This document shows, one piece after another, positions 1 to 8,559 of a stretch of DNA of 37,919 bases. Each line of letters opens with the position of its first letter. Positions within the stretch are counted from its first letter, which is position 1. The position numbers and the translations under genes are program-made. This DNA comes from Algoriphagus sp. (GTDB lineage: Bacteria; Bacteroidota; Bacteroidia; Cytophagales; Cyclobacteriaceae). The DNA is taken from the NCBI GenBank assembly GCA_030833985.1, contig JAURGC010000004.1, forward strand, positions 1 through 37,919, written 5' to 3'. The notes beneath the pieces were generated by a model. The model saw only the letters and a list, made by a program, of their open reading frames with translations. It did no database searches and was not told where the DNA came from.

Positions 1-2
1 GA

Positions 3-554
3 GAAGATGGGATTGAAGAGTGGATTATTTTAGAATTGAAATTACTTGCGGATGTAGGTTTGGTAGGATTTCCGAATGCAGGAAAGTCTACTTTACTTTC
101 TTCCATCTCTGCAGCAAGGCCAGAAATAGGAGATTATCCATTCACTACTTTGGTGCCCAATCTGGGTGTAGTGAGTTACCGGGATGATAAATCCTTTGTA
201 ATGGCAGATATCCCTGGAATCATCGAAGGAGCTGCTGAGGGGAAGGGCTTGGGAATTCGATTTTTGCGACACATTGAGCGAAACTCTATTTTATTGTTTC
301 TTATCCCTGCTGATGCCAAAGACATCAACGAGCAATACCGAATCTTATTGGGAGAACTTAGAAAATATAACCCAGAACTTTTGGATAAAAAACGACTGCT
401 TGCGATTTCTAAAGTAGATATGCTTGATGAGGAATTGATGCATGAGATGGAACAGGAAATCCCAAAAGAGCTCCCCTATGTATTTATTTCTTCTGTCAGC
501 CAGTTTAATTTGGAGAAATTAAAGGATTTAATCTGGCAGGCAATCCATGATTAA
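3..554 (+). CDS. obgE: GTPase ObgE/CgtA, 3' part (5' end outside the window)
   Basis: This is the C-terminal part of the essential Obg GTPase, which binds the large ribosomal subunit during its maturation and links it to the stringent response. The reading frame is open from the first bases, so the N-terminal glycine-rich Obg fold (about 150 residues in the family) lies upstream of the window and the TTG at 36 is not a real start. The fragment shows the G1 loop GFPNAGKS, the switch I segment DYPFTT, G3 DIPG, a G4 motif SKVD where NKxD is canonical, and a G5-like SSVS. It ends soon after the G domain, so it lacks the long acidic tail of some Obg proteins. The family call is secure. Confidence 0.95.
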   Translation, partial: EDGIEEWIILELKLLADVGLVGFPNAGKSTLLSSISAARPEIGDYPFTTLVPNLGVVSYRDDKSFVMADIPGIIEGAAEGKGLGIRFLRHIERNSILLFLIPADAKDINEQYRILLGELRKYNPELLDKKRLLAISKVDMLDEELMHEMEQEIPKELPYVFISSVSQFNLEKLKDLIWQAIHD

Positions 555-582
555 ATCCGCCACTTTGTCAGCCTTGGAGTTC

Positions 583-598
583 TGGCAAACTCCTTGAT
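583..598 (+). promoter_or_regulatory. Candidate sigma-54 (-24/-12) promoter of grpE-dnaJ
   Basis: TGGCAA, five bases, then TTGAT fits the RpoN consensus TGGCAC-N5-TTGCT in spacing and in the invariant GG and TG pairs. Transcription would start near 609, about 22 bases before the grpE ATG. A perfect inverted repeat (GGAGTT 576-581, AACTCC 588-593) overlaps it. I see no TAnnTTTG box in this gap. The match is seen; the function is inferred. Confidence 0.4.
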
Positions 599-630
599 AA
601 AATTAAAAAGCCAACTATGATTGCTAAACC

Positions 631-1191
631 ATGGAAAATAAAGATTACGAAGAGCAGGAAACAGCATTGAACCTAGATGAAAATTCAAATGAAGGGGCAA
701 TCCCTCCTACGGAAGAAGGTGCTGAAGAAAATGTCCTCAGTCAAGAAGAAAAGTTGACTCTAGAAGTCGGTGAACTAAAAGAGAAATACCTTCGCTTGTA
801 TTCTGATTTTGAAAATTTCAGAAAAAGGACGGCTAAAGAACGAATTGACTTGATAAAAACCGCTTCTGAGGAGGTTTTGAAGGACCTTATTCCCGTTGTA
901 GATGACTTTGAGCGCGCCTTTAAGGCAGCAGAAAAGGAAACAGACCCACAAAAAATTCAAGAAGGAAATCAATTGATTTTTCAAAAACTGGTAAAAATTC
1001 TTGACTCTAGAGGATTAAAGCCCATGGAAGAGTTAATTGGTCAACCCTTTAATCCCGATACACAAGAAGCAATTACACAAATTCCTTCCCCAAGTCCTGA
1101 ATTAAAAGGCGCAGTGATAGACGTGGTAGAAAAAGGGTATTTCTTGGGGGAGAAGGTGGTTCGATTCGCCAAAGTTGTGACTGGAGCATAA
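631..1191 (+). CDS. grpE: Nucleotide exchange factor GrpE
   Basis: GrpE releases ADP from DnaK and works with DnaJ in cytoplasmic protein folding. The 186 residues have the family order: an acidic, poorly conserved head (about 1-40), a long helix likely to form the dimer coiled coil (about 40-90, with ENFRKR in the middle), and the compact beta domain with GQPFNPDTQEAI and the C-terminal KGYFLGEKVVRFAKV segment. The length is normal. The ATG at 631 has no clear ribosome binding site, as is usual in Bacteroidota. dnaJ follows after six bases, so the two are surely co-transcribed; dnaK is not in the window. Confidence 0.97.
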   Translation: MENKDYEEQETALNLDENSNEGAIPPTEEGAEENVLSQEEKLTLEVGELKEKYLRLYSDFENFRKRTAKERIDLIKTASEEVLKDLIPVVDDFERAFKAAEKETDPQKIQEGNQLIFQKLVKILDSRGLKPMEELIGQPFNPDTQEAITQIPSPSPELKGAVIDVVEKGYFLGEKVVRFAKVVTGA

Positions 1192-1197
1192 AAAATT

Positions 1198-2304
1198 ATG
1201 GCAAAAAGAGACTATTACGAGGTTCTTGGTATTTCAAAGTCTGCCAATGCAGAAGAAATCAAGAAAGCATATCGCAAACTTGCGATTCAATTTCATCCTG
1301 ATAAAAACCCAGACAATCCCGAGGCTGAAGAAAAATTCAAGGAAGCTGCTGAAGCCTACGAGGTATTGAGCAATCCTGAAAAAAAGCAGCGTTACGATCA
1401 GTTTGGACACCAAGGGTTAGGGGGTAACGGAGGCTTTGGAGGTGGAGGGATGAATATGGAGGACATATTCTCTCAATTTGGAGATATTTTTGGTGGAGGT
1501 GGATTTGGGTCTTTCTTTGGTGGTGGAGGCGGTGGTCGACGAACCAAAAAAGGAACCAACCTACGGGTAAAATTGAAACTTACGCTGAGCGAAATAGCGA
1601 ATGGGGTTGAAAAGAAAATAAAAGTAAAGCGGCAGGTGGTTGCACCTGGAGTTTCTTTTAAGACCTGTAGTACTTGCCAGGGTAGTGGTCAAGTGAAAAA
1701 AGTGGTGAATACGATGTTGGGCCAGATGGTATCTGCGAGTACCTGCGGCGTATGTGCGGGATCTGGCCAATTGGTGGACAAAAAGCCGGAAGAAGCAGAT
1801 TCACGTGGGCTACTTCTTAAAGAAGAAGTTATTTCCATTACTATTCCTGGCGGTGTAGGGGAAGGCATGCAACTCAGTATGTCAAGTAAAGGAAATGAGA
1901 TTCCAGGAGGAATCCCCGGAGATTTATTGATTGTGATTGAAGAGGCAGAAGACGGGGTATTTCAGCGAGAAGGCAACAATGTCATTTATGATTTGCATAT
2001 CTCCTTTATTGAAGCGGCATTGGGGGAATCAGTGGAAGTCCCAACCCTCGATGGAAAGGTAAAAATAAAAATAGATCCGGGAACCCAAAGCGGAAAGATG
2101 CTTCGATTAAAGGGAAAAGGGATCAAAGATATCAATGGGTATGGAAAAGGAGATCAGTTGATTATGGTTAATATTTGGACTCCAACAACACTTTCAAAGG
2201 AAGAGAGGCTGGTTTTGGAAGGGTTAAAAAATTCAGAAAATTTTAAACCAGACCCAGGTAAGCAGGAAAAGTCCTTTTTTGATAGGATGAAAGAGTTTTT
2301 TTAA
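1198..2304 (+). CDS. dnaJ: Chaperone DnaJ with a reduced zinc finger
   Basis: DnaJ is the Hsp40 that delivers clients to DnaK and stimulates its ATPase. The J domain (1-70) carries HPD at 33-35, a Gly/Phe-rich linker runs to about residue 118, and two beta-barrel client domains follow. Canonical DnaJ has four CxxCxGxG motifs; here only two remain (Cys157/160 and Cys183/186). The positions of motifs 1 and 4 hold KRQVVAPG and [10 protein letters not shown], without cysteine. The protein therefore keeps one zinc centre (motifs 2+3) and lacks the other (motifs 1+4). It still has the G/F linker and both C-terminal domains, so I call it DnaJ rather than CbpA. At 368 residues it is close to the usual length. 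It lies in an operon with grpE. Confidence 0.93.
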   Translation: MAKRDYYEVLGISKSANAEEIKKAYRKLAIQFHPDKNPDNPEAEEKFKEAAEAYEVLSNPEKKQRYDQFGHQGLGGNGGFGGGGMNMEDIFSQFGDIFGGGGFGSFFGGGGGGRRTKKGTNLRVKLKLTLSEIANGVEKKIKVKRQVVAPGVSFKTCSTCQGSGQVKKVVNTMLGQMVSASTCGVCAGSGQLVDKKPEEADSRGLLLKEEVISITIPGGVGEGMQLSMSSKGNEIPGGIPGDLLIVIEEAEDGVFQREGNNVIYDLHISFIEAALGESVEVPTLDGKVKIKIDPGTQSGKMLRLKGKGIKDINGYGKGDQLIMVNIWTPTTLSKEERLVLEGLKNSENFKPDPGKQEKSFFDRMKEFF

Positions 2305-2312
2305 AAAAGTGG

Positions 2313-2339
2313 AAAGCCAGAGTTAAGCTCTGGCTTTTT
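2313..2339 (+). terminator. Rho-independent terminator after dnaJ
   Basis: A perfect 10-bp stem (2313-2322 with 2328-2337, AAAGCCAGAG arm) and a five-base loop end in a run of T. It starts eight bases after the dnaJ stop. Confidence 0.85.
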
Positions 2340-2368
2340 GCATATTTTTAATAACCTTTTTAGGTTTG
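2338..2368 (+). promoter_or_regulatory. Bacteroidota-type promoter of the secreted protein/ABC operon
   Basis: TTG at 2338-2340, a 20-base spacer and TAGGTTTG at 2361-2368 match the -33/-7 consensus of the Bacteroidota housekeeping sigma factor. It points to the ATG at 2386. The -33 element is formed by the T tract of the preceding terminator. Confidence 0.6.
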
Positions 2369-2385
2369 CTTCGTACCCTATCCCT

Positions 2386-3270
2386 ATGCCCCACAAATTT
2401 TGCTTATTTCTTTTGTTTCTAGCGCTATTTGGGTTTAACGTGAGCGCTCAATTTGTCCGCGAATACCGTGTACCATCATCCAGTGACATTGACCGGGTTA
2501 GCCTAAGCTTTAGTTCATACAAAAGTCAAACTCAAGTGAAGCGAAGTGTAGGCATGGATCCTCTTCAAATTCATGGACACCTTTTGCAAGCCAATATTTT
2601 ACCAGATTTTCAGTCTTCCAAAACAATGAATCACTTGGTAGCGAGTTTGGTACACACGAATATTGAATCAGATAATTTAGGAAAAAGCATCACCTCTAAA
2701 TTATTTTCTAGGGCAAATGATTTTGACCATACCTGGGATGTAGGGCTTACTTCTGACCATGCCTATAATTTGGAGTTTAATCTAGGAATGGGGACGGCGG
2801 ATTTTGATTTGACACAATTGGCGGTATCCAAATTAAAAATCAAAAGTGCAAGTGCAGATGTTTACATTCATTCCAGCGGCTTGACGCCTAATTTAATGGT
2901 GATGGATACGCTTTTAGTCTTACTCAATATGGGGGCAGTTGACCTGCATCAAGCCCAGTTTACGCAAGCAGAAAAAGTAATATTGGAAGTGAATTATGGA
3001 AAAATCAATCTTGATTTTTCTGGCCGTCCCATGCAAAAGAGTCAGGTGATCGCCGCAGTAGGGGGAGGTACTATTTTTTTGAAGCTTCCATCAGCGGTAC
3101 ATCCCATCAAAATAACGATTAAAACTACACCGCTTTGTCGAACCGCTATCCCTTCTTATTTGAAACCTATAGGGAATAATATTTTTGTTACCAAAGGCTA
3201 CACTGCGACAGATCCTAAACTCATGGAATTTTTTCTTGATGTGGGGGTTGGATCCGTTACTATTGAATAA
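2386..3270 (+). CDS. Secreted protein of unknown function, toast-rack/beta-solenoid-like
   Basis: I do not recognise a named family with certainty. The 294-residue product starts with a clear signal peptide (hydrophobic stretch, then NVSA before QF), so it is exported to the periplasm or cell surface. The second half (about residues 140-250) has short repeating beta-strands such as FNLGMGTADFDL, LNMGAVDLHQA and VNYGKINLDF. This pattern resembles the N-terminal toast-rack/LiaF-like and DUF4097 right-handed repeats. The ATG at 2386 is preferred over a TTG at 2338, because the promoter box lies between them and the signal peptide begins here. The stop overlaps the start of the ABC ATPase by one base, which suggests a role connected with that transporter. 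Confidence 0.7.
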   Translation: MPHKFCLFLLFLALFGFNVSAQFVREYRVPSSSDIDRVSLSFSSYKSQTQVKRSVGMDPLQIHGHLLQANILPDFQSSKTMNHLVASLVHTNIESDNLGKSITSKLFSRANDFDHTWDVGLTSDHAYNLEFNLGMGTADFDLTQLAVSKLKIKSASADVYIHSSGLTPNLMVMDTLLVLLNMGAVDLHQAQFTQAEKVILEVNYGKINLDFSGRPMQKSQVIAAVGGGTIFLKLPSAVHPIKITIKTTPLCRTAIPSYLKPIGNNIFVTKGYTATDPKLMEFFLDVGVGSVTIE

Positions 3271-4169
3271 TGATGTTAGAAATCAACAAACTCAATAAAT
3301 CCTATGGGAGCCATTGCGCACTTTCGGAGCTAGATCTAAGGGTTCAGGAAGGAGAAATTTTTGGATTACTTGGCCCTAATGGAGCAGGAAAGACCACCCT
3401 AATTCGTATTATAAATCAAATTATTGAACAGGATAGTGGGGAGGTCCTCATGGATGGATTGCTTCTTTCTGGCGAATCAATTCGCAAAATCGGCTACCTA
3501 CCTGAGGAGCGAGGCTTGTATAAAAAAATGTCCGTTTGGGATCAGTTAATTTATTTCTCTAGGATTAAAGGGCTGACAGCTTTGGAAGCAAAGCAGCGGG
3601 TCAATCATTGGTTGGAACGGTTTGAAATAGCTTCATGGAAGGGGAAAAAAATTGAAGACTTATCCAAAGGGATGGCTCAAAAAATCCAGTTTATTGCTAC
3701 AGTAATTCATCAGCCGCGCTTATTGATTTTGGATGAACCCTTCTCAGGATTTGACCCAGTAAATGCAGCGCTACTAAAGTCTGAAATTATCAACCTGAAA
3801 AAGGAGGGCACTACCATTTTATTGAGCACCCATCGGATGGAATCAGTGGAATTACTTTGCGATCAAGTGGCAATGATTCATAAATCCAAGAAACTATTGG
3901 ACGGCAGTATTCGGGATATAAAATCAAGATTTAGACCCGCTCAAATACGGGTGACGCTTGAATTGGGAAATATGCCCTTGCCAAACCAGTGGGAAGTAGA
4001 ATTCACGGAAGAAAACCGAGTGAGCCTTCTGCTTCCTCTTCAAGGACAGTCACCAAACCAGTTACTTCGTGAACTCATGTCCTTTGGGGAAATACTTGCT
4101 TTTCAGGAGTTGTTTCCAAGTATGGAAGAAATATTCATTCAACAAATAAATTCAAGTGTAGATGCATAA
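3270..4169 (+). CDS. ABC transporter ATP-binding protein (NatA-like)
   Basis: This is the cytoplasmic ATPase of an ABC-2 type exporter. It shows Walker A GPNGAGKT (35-42), a Q-loop region YLPEERG with glutamate at the usual Gln position, the signature LSKGM (131-135), Walker B LLILDE (151-156) and the switch His188 (STHRM). The region after about 215 fits the DUF4162 tail found in NatA-like ATPases. The start is ATG 3270, overlapping the previous stop (TAATG), or the next codon, ATG 3273. The end overlaps the permease start by eight bases. The substrate cannot be read from the sequence; NatAB-type pairs have been tied to sodium or drug export in other bacteria. Confidence 0.92.
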   Translation: MMLEINKLNKSYGSHCALSELDLRVQEGEIFGLLGPNGAGKTTLIRIINQIIEQDSGEVLMDGLLLSGESIRKIGYLPEERGLYKKMSVWDQLIYFSRIKGLTALEAKQRVNHWLERFEIASWKGKKIEDLSKGMAQKIQFIATVIHQPRLLILDEPFSGFDPVNAALLKSEIINLKKEGTTILLSTHRMESVELLCDQVAMIHKSKKLLDGSIRDIKSRFRPAQIRVTLELGNMPLPNQWEVEFTEENRVSLLLPLQGQSPNQLLRELMSFGEILAFQELFPSMEEIFIQQINSSVDA

Positions 4170-5472
4170 GGTATTGTTGGTGATTCAAAGGGAATATCTA
4201 GCGAGGGTGAAGAAAAAATCTTTTTTGATTGCTACGTTGTTGACTCCTTTAATTTTTCCCGCAATCCTTGCAGTTTTTGTCTGGATTGCGGTAGAAGAAA
4301 AAGAAAATCAATCTTTGCGAGTGATTGAAGTAGTGGATGAAACAGGGCTATTTTTCATGGAAAGTTCTGAGCAATATGCATTTAGTTCTTCTTCAAAGAC
4401 CTTGGAGGAAGCAAAAGCCTTGGTCTTGGAGGGGGAGCGCTATGGAGCACTATATTTACCAAAAATGGAATTATCATCTCCTCAAGGTATTCAATTTTAT
4501 GGCATAGAAAATCCCAGTACCGCCTTAATCAGCTATTTGGAAGCAGCATTGAAGCGGAAAGTGGAGGATTTACGACTCTATGCGAAAGGGATAGATCCTG
4601 CTGTATTGAAGCAAATTCGTACTCAAGTTAAGATTCAATCCCTCACACTTGGAGATGCTGGGGAAGAGGTAATTTCTGATGCCACAGTCAATTATGCGCT
4701 TGGGTTTTTAGCAGGGATACTGATTTACCTATTTATTTTTATCTATGGAAATCAGATTATGCAAGGAGTGATTGAAGAAAAGTCTACTCGAATCGTCGAG
4801 ATTTTGGTTTCATCGTTACGTCCATTTCAATTGATGATGGGAAAAATAGTGGGTATTGGTGCAGTAGGATTGACTCAATTTTTAATTTGGGTCTTTCTTG
4901 TTGGGATGCTATCTACGATTGTTGTGGGCGTATTAGGAATGCAAATGCCCCAACAGCAAGCCATGGAAATGGCCAATCCTGAATTGATGTCAGCTACATC
5001 GGAATCTGGGGATTTGGGAGGGTTACTTTATGTAATTGAAAGCATTGATTTTGTCAGTTTGATAGTGTCATTTATTTTCTATTTTTTGGGAGGTTACCTC
5101 TTGTATGGTGCTTTATTTGCAGCGGTGGGCGCAGCAGTTGACGCCCCTTCAGATGCCCAACAATTCATGTTTCCAATTACTATACCTTTGTTGGTCGGTT
5201 ACATGGGCCTTTTTGTTTTTGTTTTGCAAGACCCTTCCAGTAGTGTTTCCTTTTGGCTTTCAATAGTTCCGCTTACCTCGCCTATAGCGATGATGGGCCG
5301 AATCAGCTATGGAGTTCCATTTTGGGAATTGGCACTATCCATGAGCTTACTAGTGATCGGGTTTTTAGGGACTACCTGGATGGCTTCCAAAGTATACCGA
5401 ATTGGGATTTTGATGCATGGGACAAAGCCTACTTACCGAACCTTACTAAAATGGATTCGGACAAACCATTGA
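4162..5472 (+). CDS. ABC-2 type permease (NatB-like)
   Basis: This 436-residue membrane subunit partners the upstream ATPase. A first transmembrane helix (about 22-45) follows the typical N-terminus IQREYLARVKKKSF. A large extracytoplasmic domain of about 130 residues comes next, then a block of five or six helices starting near residue 175, with the conserved cytoplasmic segment EEKSTRIVEILVSS. This architecture is that of the ABC2_membrane_3/NatB group. The 8-base overlap with the ATPase gene indicates translational coupling. No third ABC subunit is nearby, so the secreted protein encoded first in the operon is the only candidate extra component. Confidence 0.9.
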   Translation: MHKVLLVIQREYLARVKKKSFLIATLLTPLIFPAILAVFVWIAVEEKENQSLRVIEVVDETGLFFMESSEQYAFSSSSKTLEEAKALVLEGERYGALYLPKMELSSPQGIQFYGIENPSTALISYLEAALKRKVEDLRLYAKGIDPAVLKQIRTQVKIQSLTLGDAGEEVISDATVNYALGFLAGILIYLFIFIYGNQIMQGVIEEKSTRIVEILVSSLRPFQLMMGKIVGIGAVGLTQFLIWVFLVGMLSTIVVGVLGMQMPQQQAMEMANPELMSATSESGDLGGLLYVIESIDFVSLIVSFIFYFLGGYLLYGALFAAVGAAVDAPSDAQQFMFPITIPLLVGYMGLFVFVLQDPSSSVSFWLSIVPLTSPIAMMGRISYGVPFWELALSMSLLVIGFLGTTWMASKVYRIGILMHGTKPTYRTLLKWIRTNH

Positions 5473-5562
5473 TGTGCCTTTTTGTAAAAAGGAACGATTG
5501 ATTTGTAAAATTTTCACCAAAGGAGTTAGTTGATTTTGATAGAAAATCTTATTTTTCCTTGC

Positions 5563-5601
5563 ATACAAATACTTAAAACCTGTTTATGCAGTTATTTGTA
5601 T
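5563..5601. promoter_or_regulatory. Inverted repeat upstream of the histidine kinase
   Basis: ATACAAATA (5563-5571) and its exact complement TATTTGTAT (5593-5601) lie 19-57 bases before the kinase ATG, centre to centre 30 bases. Position and symmetry suit an operator or a leader hairpin, but no known regulator site is recognised. Confidence 0.35.
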
Positions 5602-5619
5602 ACTACACTTGCTGAGTAA

Positions 5620-6858
5620 ATGAAAAATAAGTTTCAGGATTTGGCTTCCATTGATTTTTACCAGAATAAGAAACTAGTCAAATGGCTGATTTTTTTAATC
5701 TCAGTATTGTTGGGCTTGGGGTCAATTGGCTATACTCAGCGCCTTGTTGAAGAATTACGCGCTCGAGAGAACCGACAAATTCTTGTGCTATCTGCGGCCT
5801 TGGATTATGCCGCGACTACGACGGAGAATCTCACCTTTATCAATCAAGAGATAATCCAGCAGAATTATTCATTCCCAATAATTTTAGTGGATGGGTTGGG
5901 GAATCCCATTGACTTTAGAAATATTGATTTCAGAAACAGTAAAAATCAAGCAGACTCTACTCGAATTTTAACTAGGGAGTTGCTAGAAATGCAGGATGAT
6001 TTCCCGCCTATTGTACTTCAAGAAGCAGGGATGCGTATTTATTACCGAAATTCTGCTTTATTGACTAACCTAAATTATTATCCCTATATCCAGTTATCGG
6101 TCATTTTACTTTTTGGGGTCTTGGTCTATGTCGTATTCAACCAAAGTAAGCTCTCCGAACAAAACCGGGTCTGGGCTGGACTTACCAAAGAAACGGCTCA
6201 CCAATTAGGAACTCCCATTGCCTCACTTATGGCCTGGATGGATTACCTAAGGAATTCTCCAGTTTGGGATGAAAATAAGGAAATCATTCAGGAGATGGAT
6301 AAGGATGTGATCAAGTTACGGGTGGTAACGGAACGATTTAGCAGTATTGGTAGTAGTCCTGTAATTCAGCCTGAAAATGTGTTTGAAATTATTGAGGATA
6401 CGATCTCTTACTTACGTCCTCGGATTTCTACTAAAGTAGAGTGGGAACTTCACTCTGATTCCAAGGAGTTGATTGCTTTACTAAATAAGCCATTGTTTGA
6501 CTGGGTCCTTGAAAATGTTTGTAAAAATGCGGTTGATGCGATGAAAGGGAAGGGAATTCTTCGGATTTCCTTGTTTCAAGAGAGTGATAAATTTGTAGGG
6601 ATAGATATTAGTGATACGGGTATAGGTATTGAGAAAATGAAGTATAAAAAGGTGTTTACCCCTGGATTTTCTTCCCGGAAGCGAGGTTGGGGATTGGGCT
6701 TGACATTAGCCAAGCGCATTGTGGAAGGGTACCATGGGGGAAAAATATTCGTGAAGCATTCCGAGTTGGGAAAAGGTACCACGTTTCGGATTTTACTTTT
6801 AGGCCCGAAGGAGGAAGCAACTCCATTTGTAAGTAAGGGAATCATGGGGATTTCCTGA
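5620..6858 (+). CDS. Orphan sensor histidine kinase
   Basis: This inner-membrane sensor kinase has two transmembrane helices (about 21-38 and 157-174) enclosing a roughly 115-residue extracytoplasmic sensor domain of no recognised type. The transmitter shows an H-box KETAHQLGTP with His194 as the phosphorylated residue, an N-box (ENVCKNAVDA, 298-307), a G1 box SDTGIGI (331-337) and a G2 segment GWGLGL (356-361). There is no HAMP domain. Gln-Leu-Gly-Thr-Pro after the histidine is the form seen in many Bacteroidota kinases. No response regulator gene is adjacent on either side, so its partner must be encoded elsewhere. The 147-base gap before it contains an inverted repeat. Confidence 0.93.
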   Translation: MKNKFQDLASIDFYQNKKLVKWLIFLISVLLGLGSIGYTQRLVEELRARENRQILVLSAALDYAATTTENLTFINQEIIQQNYSFPIILVDGLGNPIDFRNIDFRNSKNQADSTRILTRELLEMQDDFPPIVLQEAGMRIYYRNSALLTNLNYYPYIQLSVILLFGVLVYVVFNQSKLSEQNRVWAGLTKETAHQLGTPIASLMAWMDYLRNSPVWDENKEIIQEMDKDVIKLRVVTERFSSIGSSPVIQPENVFEIIEDTISYLRPRISTKVEWELHSDSKELIALLNKPLFDWVLENVCKNAVDAMKGKGILRISLFQESDKFVGIDISDTGIGIEKMKYKKVFTPGFSSRKRGWGLGLTLAKRIVEGYHGGKIFVKHSELGKGTTFRILLLGPKEEATPFVSKGIMGIS

Positions 6859-6923
6859 AAAAAAATAAGATGATTGGGGCGCAAGGCTGGTAACAATAAA
6901 AATGGGGTTCAGTCATTTTTATC

Positions 6924-6931
6924 TACCTTTG
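6924..6931 (+). promoter_or_regulatory. -7 box (TACCTTTG) of prfC
   Basis: TACCTTTG fits TAnnTTTG and lies 21 bases before the prfC ATG. No good TTG is found about 20 bases further upstream, so only half of the consensus is present. Confidence 0.5.
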
Positions 6932-6951
6932 CTCCCTGAATTTTATCCCTC

Positions 6952-8532
6952 ATGAGTTTAACAGCCGAAATTAATAAGCGAAGGACCTTCGCAATTATTG
7001 CCCACCCAGATGCGGGGAAAACCACCCTTACTGAAAAATTATTACTTTTTGGGGGGGCTATTCAAACAGCAGGTGCAGTCAAATCGAATAAGATAGATAC
7101 AGCGACCAAGTCGGACTGGATGGAAATTGAGAAGCAGCGGGGGATTTCTGTGGCTACCTCTGTGATGGGATTTGAATACAAGGGAATCAAAATTAACTTA
7201 CTCGATACCCCGGGACACCAGGATTTTGCAGAAGATACGTACCGGACTTTAACTGCTGTTGATTCGGTCATCATGGTCATTGACTGTGTGAAGGGGGTGG
7301 AAATTCAAACTGAAAAGTTGATGGAGGTCTGCCGAATGCGCAATACTCCTGTGATTTGCTTTATTAATAAATTGGATAGGGAAGGCAGAGATCCTTACGA
7401 TCTTTTGGATGAAGTAGAATCCAAGCTAGGGATAAAAGTGAGGCCGCTTTCCTGGCCTATTGGCATGGGAAAGGGATTTAAAGGGGTTTACAACCTCTAC
7501 GAGAAAAAGCTCAATTTATTTACCCCTTCTCAGCGGAAGTTGAGCGATGACCGACAGGTTTTCGAAAATTTGGATGATCCACAGCTAGACTCGTTGATTG
7601 GCCCCGGGAATGCAAATCAATTGCGAGAGGATGTGGACTTGATCGAAGGAGTATACCCTGATTTTGAAGTTCAGGATTACTTGGAGGCAAAAATTGCCCC
7701 TGTATTTTTTGGTTCAGCTGTGAATAATTTTGGGGTCAATGAAATGTTGGACACCTTTATTCAGATTGCTCCGATTCCACAAATCCGAGAAACAGACTTG
7801 AGAAAGGTTGCTCCAGAGGAATCTAAATTCTCTGGCTTTGTATTTAAGATCCATGCCAACATGGATCCTAACCACCGGAACCGAATTGCTTTTTTGCGGA
7901 TTTGTTCTGGGAAGTTTGAGCGGAATAAGCCGTACAATCATGTTCGAGGCCCAAAACCACTTCGCTTTTCCAACGTGACCCAGTTTATGGCGCAGGACAA
8001 AGAAATCATTGACGAGGCATTCCCTGGAGATATTGTAGGCTTATACGACACAGGCAATCTCAAAATTGGCGATACGCTTACGGAGGGAGAAAACCTAGTA
8101 TTTACAGGGATTCCTAGCTTCTCGCCAGAGATTTTCAGAGAGGTAGTGAACAAGGATGCAATGAAGACCAAGCAATTGGAGAAAGGGCTGAAGCAATTAA
8201 TGGAGGAAGGAGTAGCTCAACTTTTTACTTTCGAAATGGGTGCTAGAAAAGTAGTGGGTACGGTGGGGCAACTACAATTTGAAGTAATTCAGTTTCGTTT
8301 GAAAAACGAATACAATGCGACGGTGGAGTTTCACCCGATGAACTTGTACAAGGCTTGCTGGATTAGCTGCTCGGACAAGAAACAATTGGACGAGTTTGTG
8401 CGCTCCAAGAATCGTTACATTGCTCGAGACAAAGACGACAAGTTGGTTTTTATGGCTGAGTCCAAATCCTGGTTACAGATGGTGCAAGACAATTATCCAG
8501 AAATCGAATTTCACTTTACCTCGGAGTTTTAA
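6952..8532 (+). CDS. prfC: Peptide chain release factor 3 (RF3)
   Basis: RF3 is the translational GTPase that recycles RF1 and RF2 from the ribosome after termination. The 526-residue protein has the usual length. It shows the G1 motif AHPDAGKT (17-24), the switch I region [11 protein letters not shown]3 DTPGHQDF, G4 NKLDRE, and the RF3-type domains II and III ending with [13 protein letters not shown]3 is separated from EF-G and TypA by length and by the [14 protein letters not shown] segment. It appears to be a single-gene unit behind its own -7 box and converges with ade. Confidence 0.96.
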   Translation: MSLTAEINKRRTFAIIAHPDAGKTTLTEKLLLFGGAIQTAGAVKSNKIDTATKSDWMEIEKQRGISVATSVMGFEYKGIKINLLDTPGHQDFAEDTYRTLTAVDSVIMVIDCVKGVEIQTEKLMEVCRMRNTPVICFINKLDREGRDPYDLLDEVESKLGIKVRPLSWPIGMGKGFKGVYNLYEKKLNLFTPSQRKLSDDRQVFENLDDPQLDSLIGPGNANQLREDVDLIEGVYPDFEVQDYLEAKIAPVFFGSAVNNFGVNEMLDTFIQIAPIPQIRETDLRKVAPEESKFSGFVFKIHANMDPNHRNRIAFLRICSGKFERNKPYNHVRGPKPLRFSNVTQFMAQDKEIIDEAFPGDIVGLYDTGNLKIGDTLTEGENLVFTGIPSFSPEIFREVVNKDAMKTKQLEKGLKQLMEEGVAQLFTFEMGARKVVGTVGQLQFEVIQFRLKNEYNATVEFHPMNLYKACWISCSDKKQLDEFVRSKNRYIARDKDDKLVFMAESKSWLQMVQDNYPEIEFHFTSEF

Positions 8533-8559
8533 AAGAGAGTTCACTTATTCTTTGTGTCT

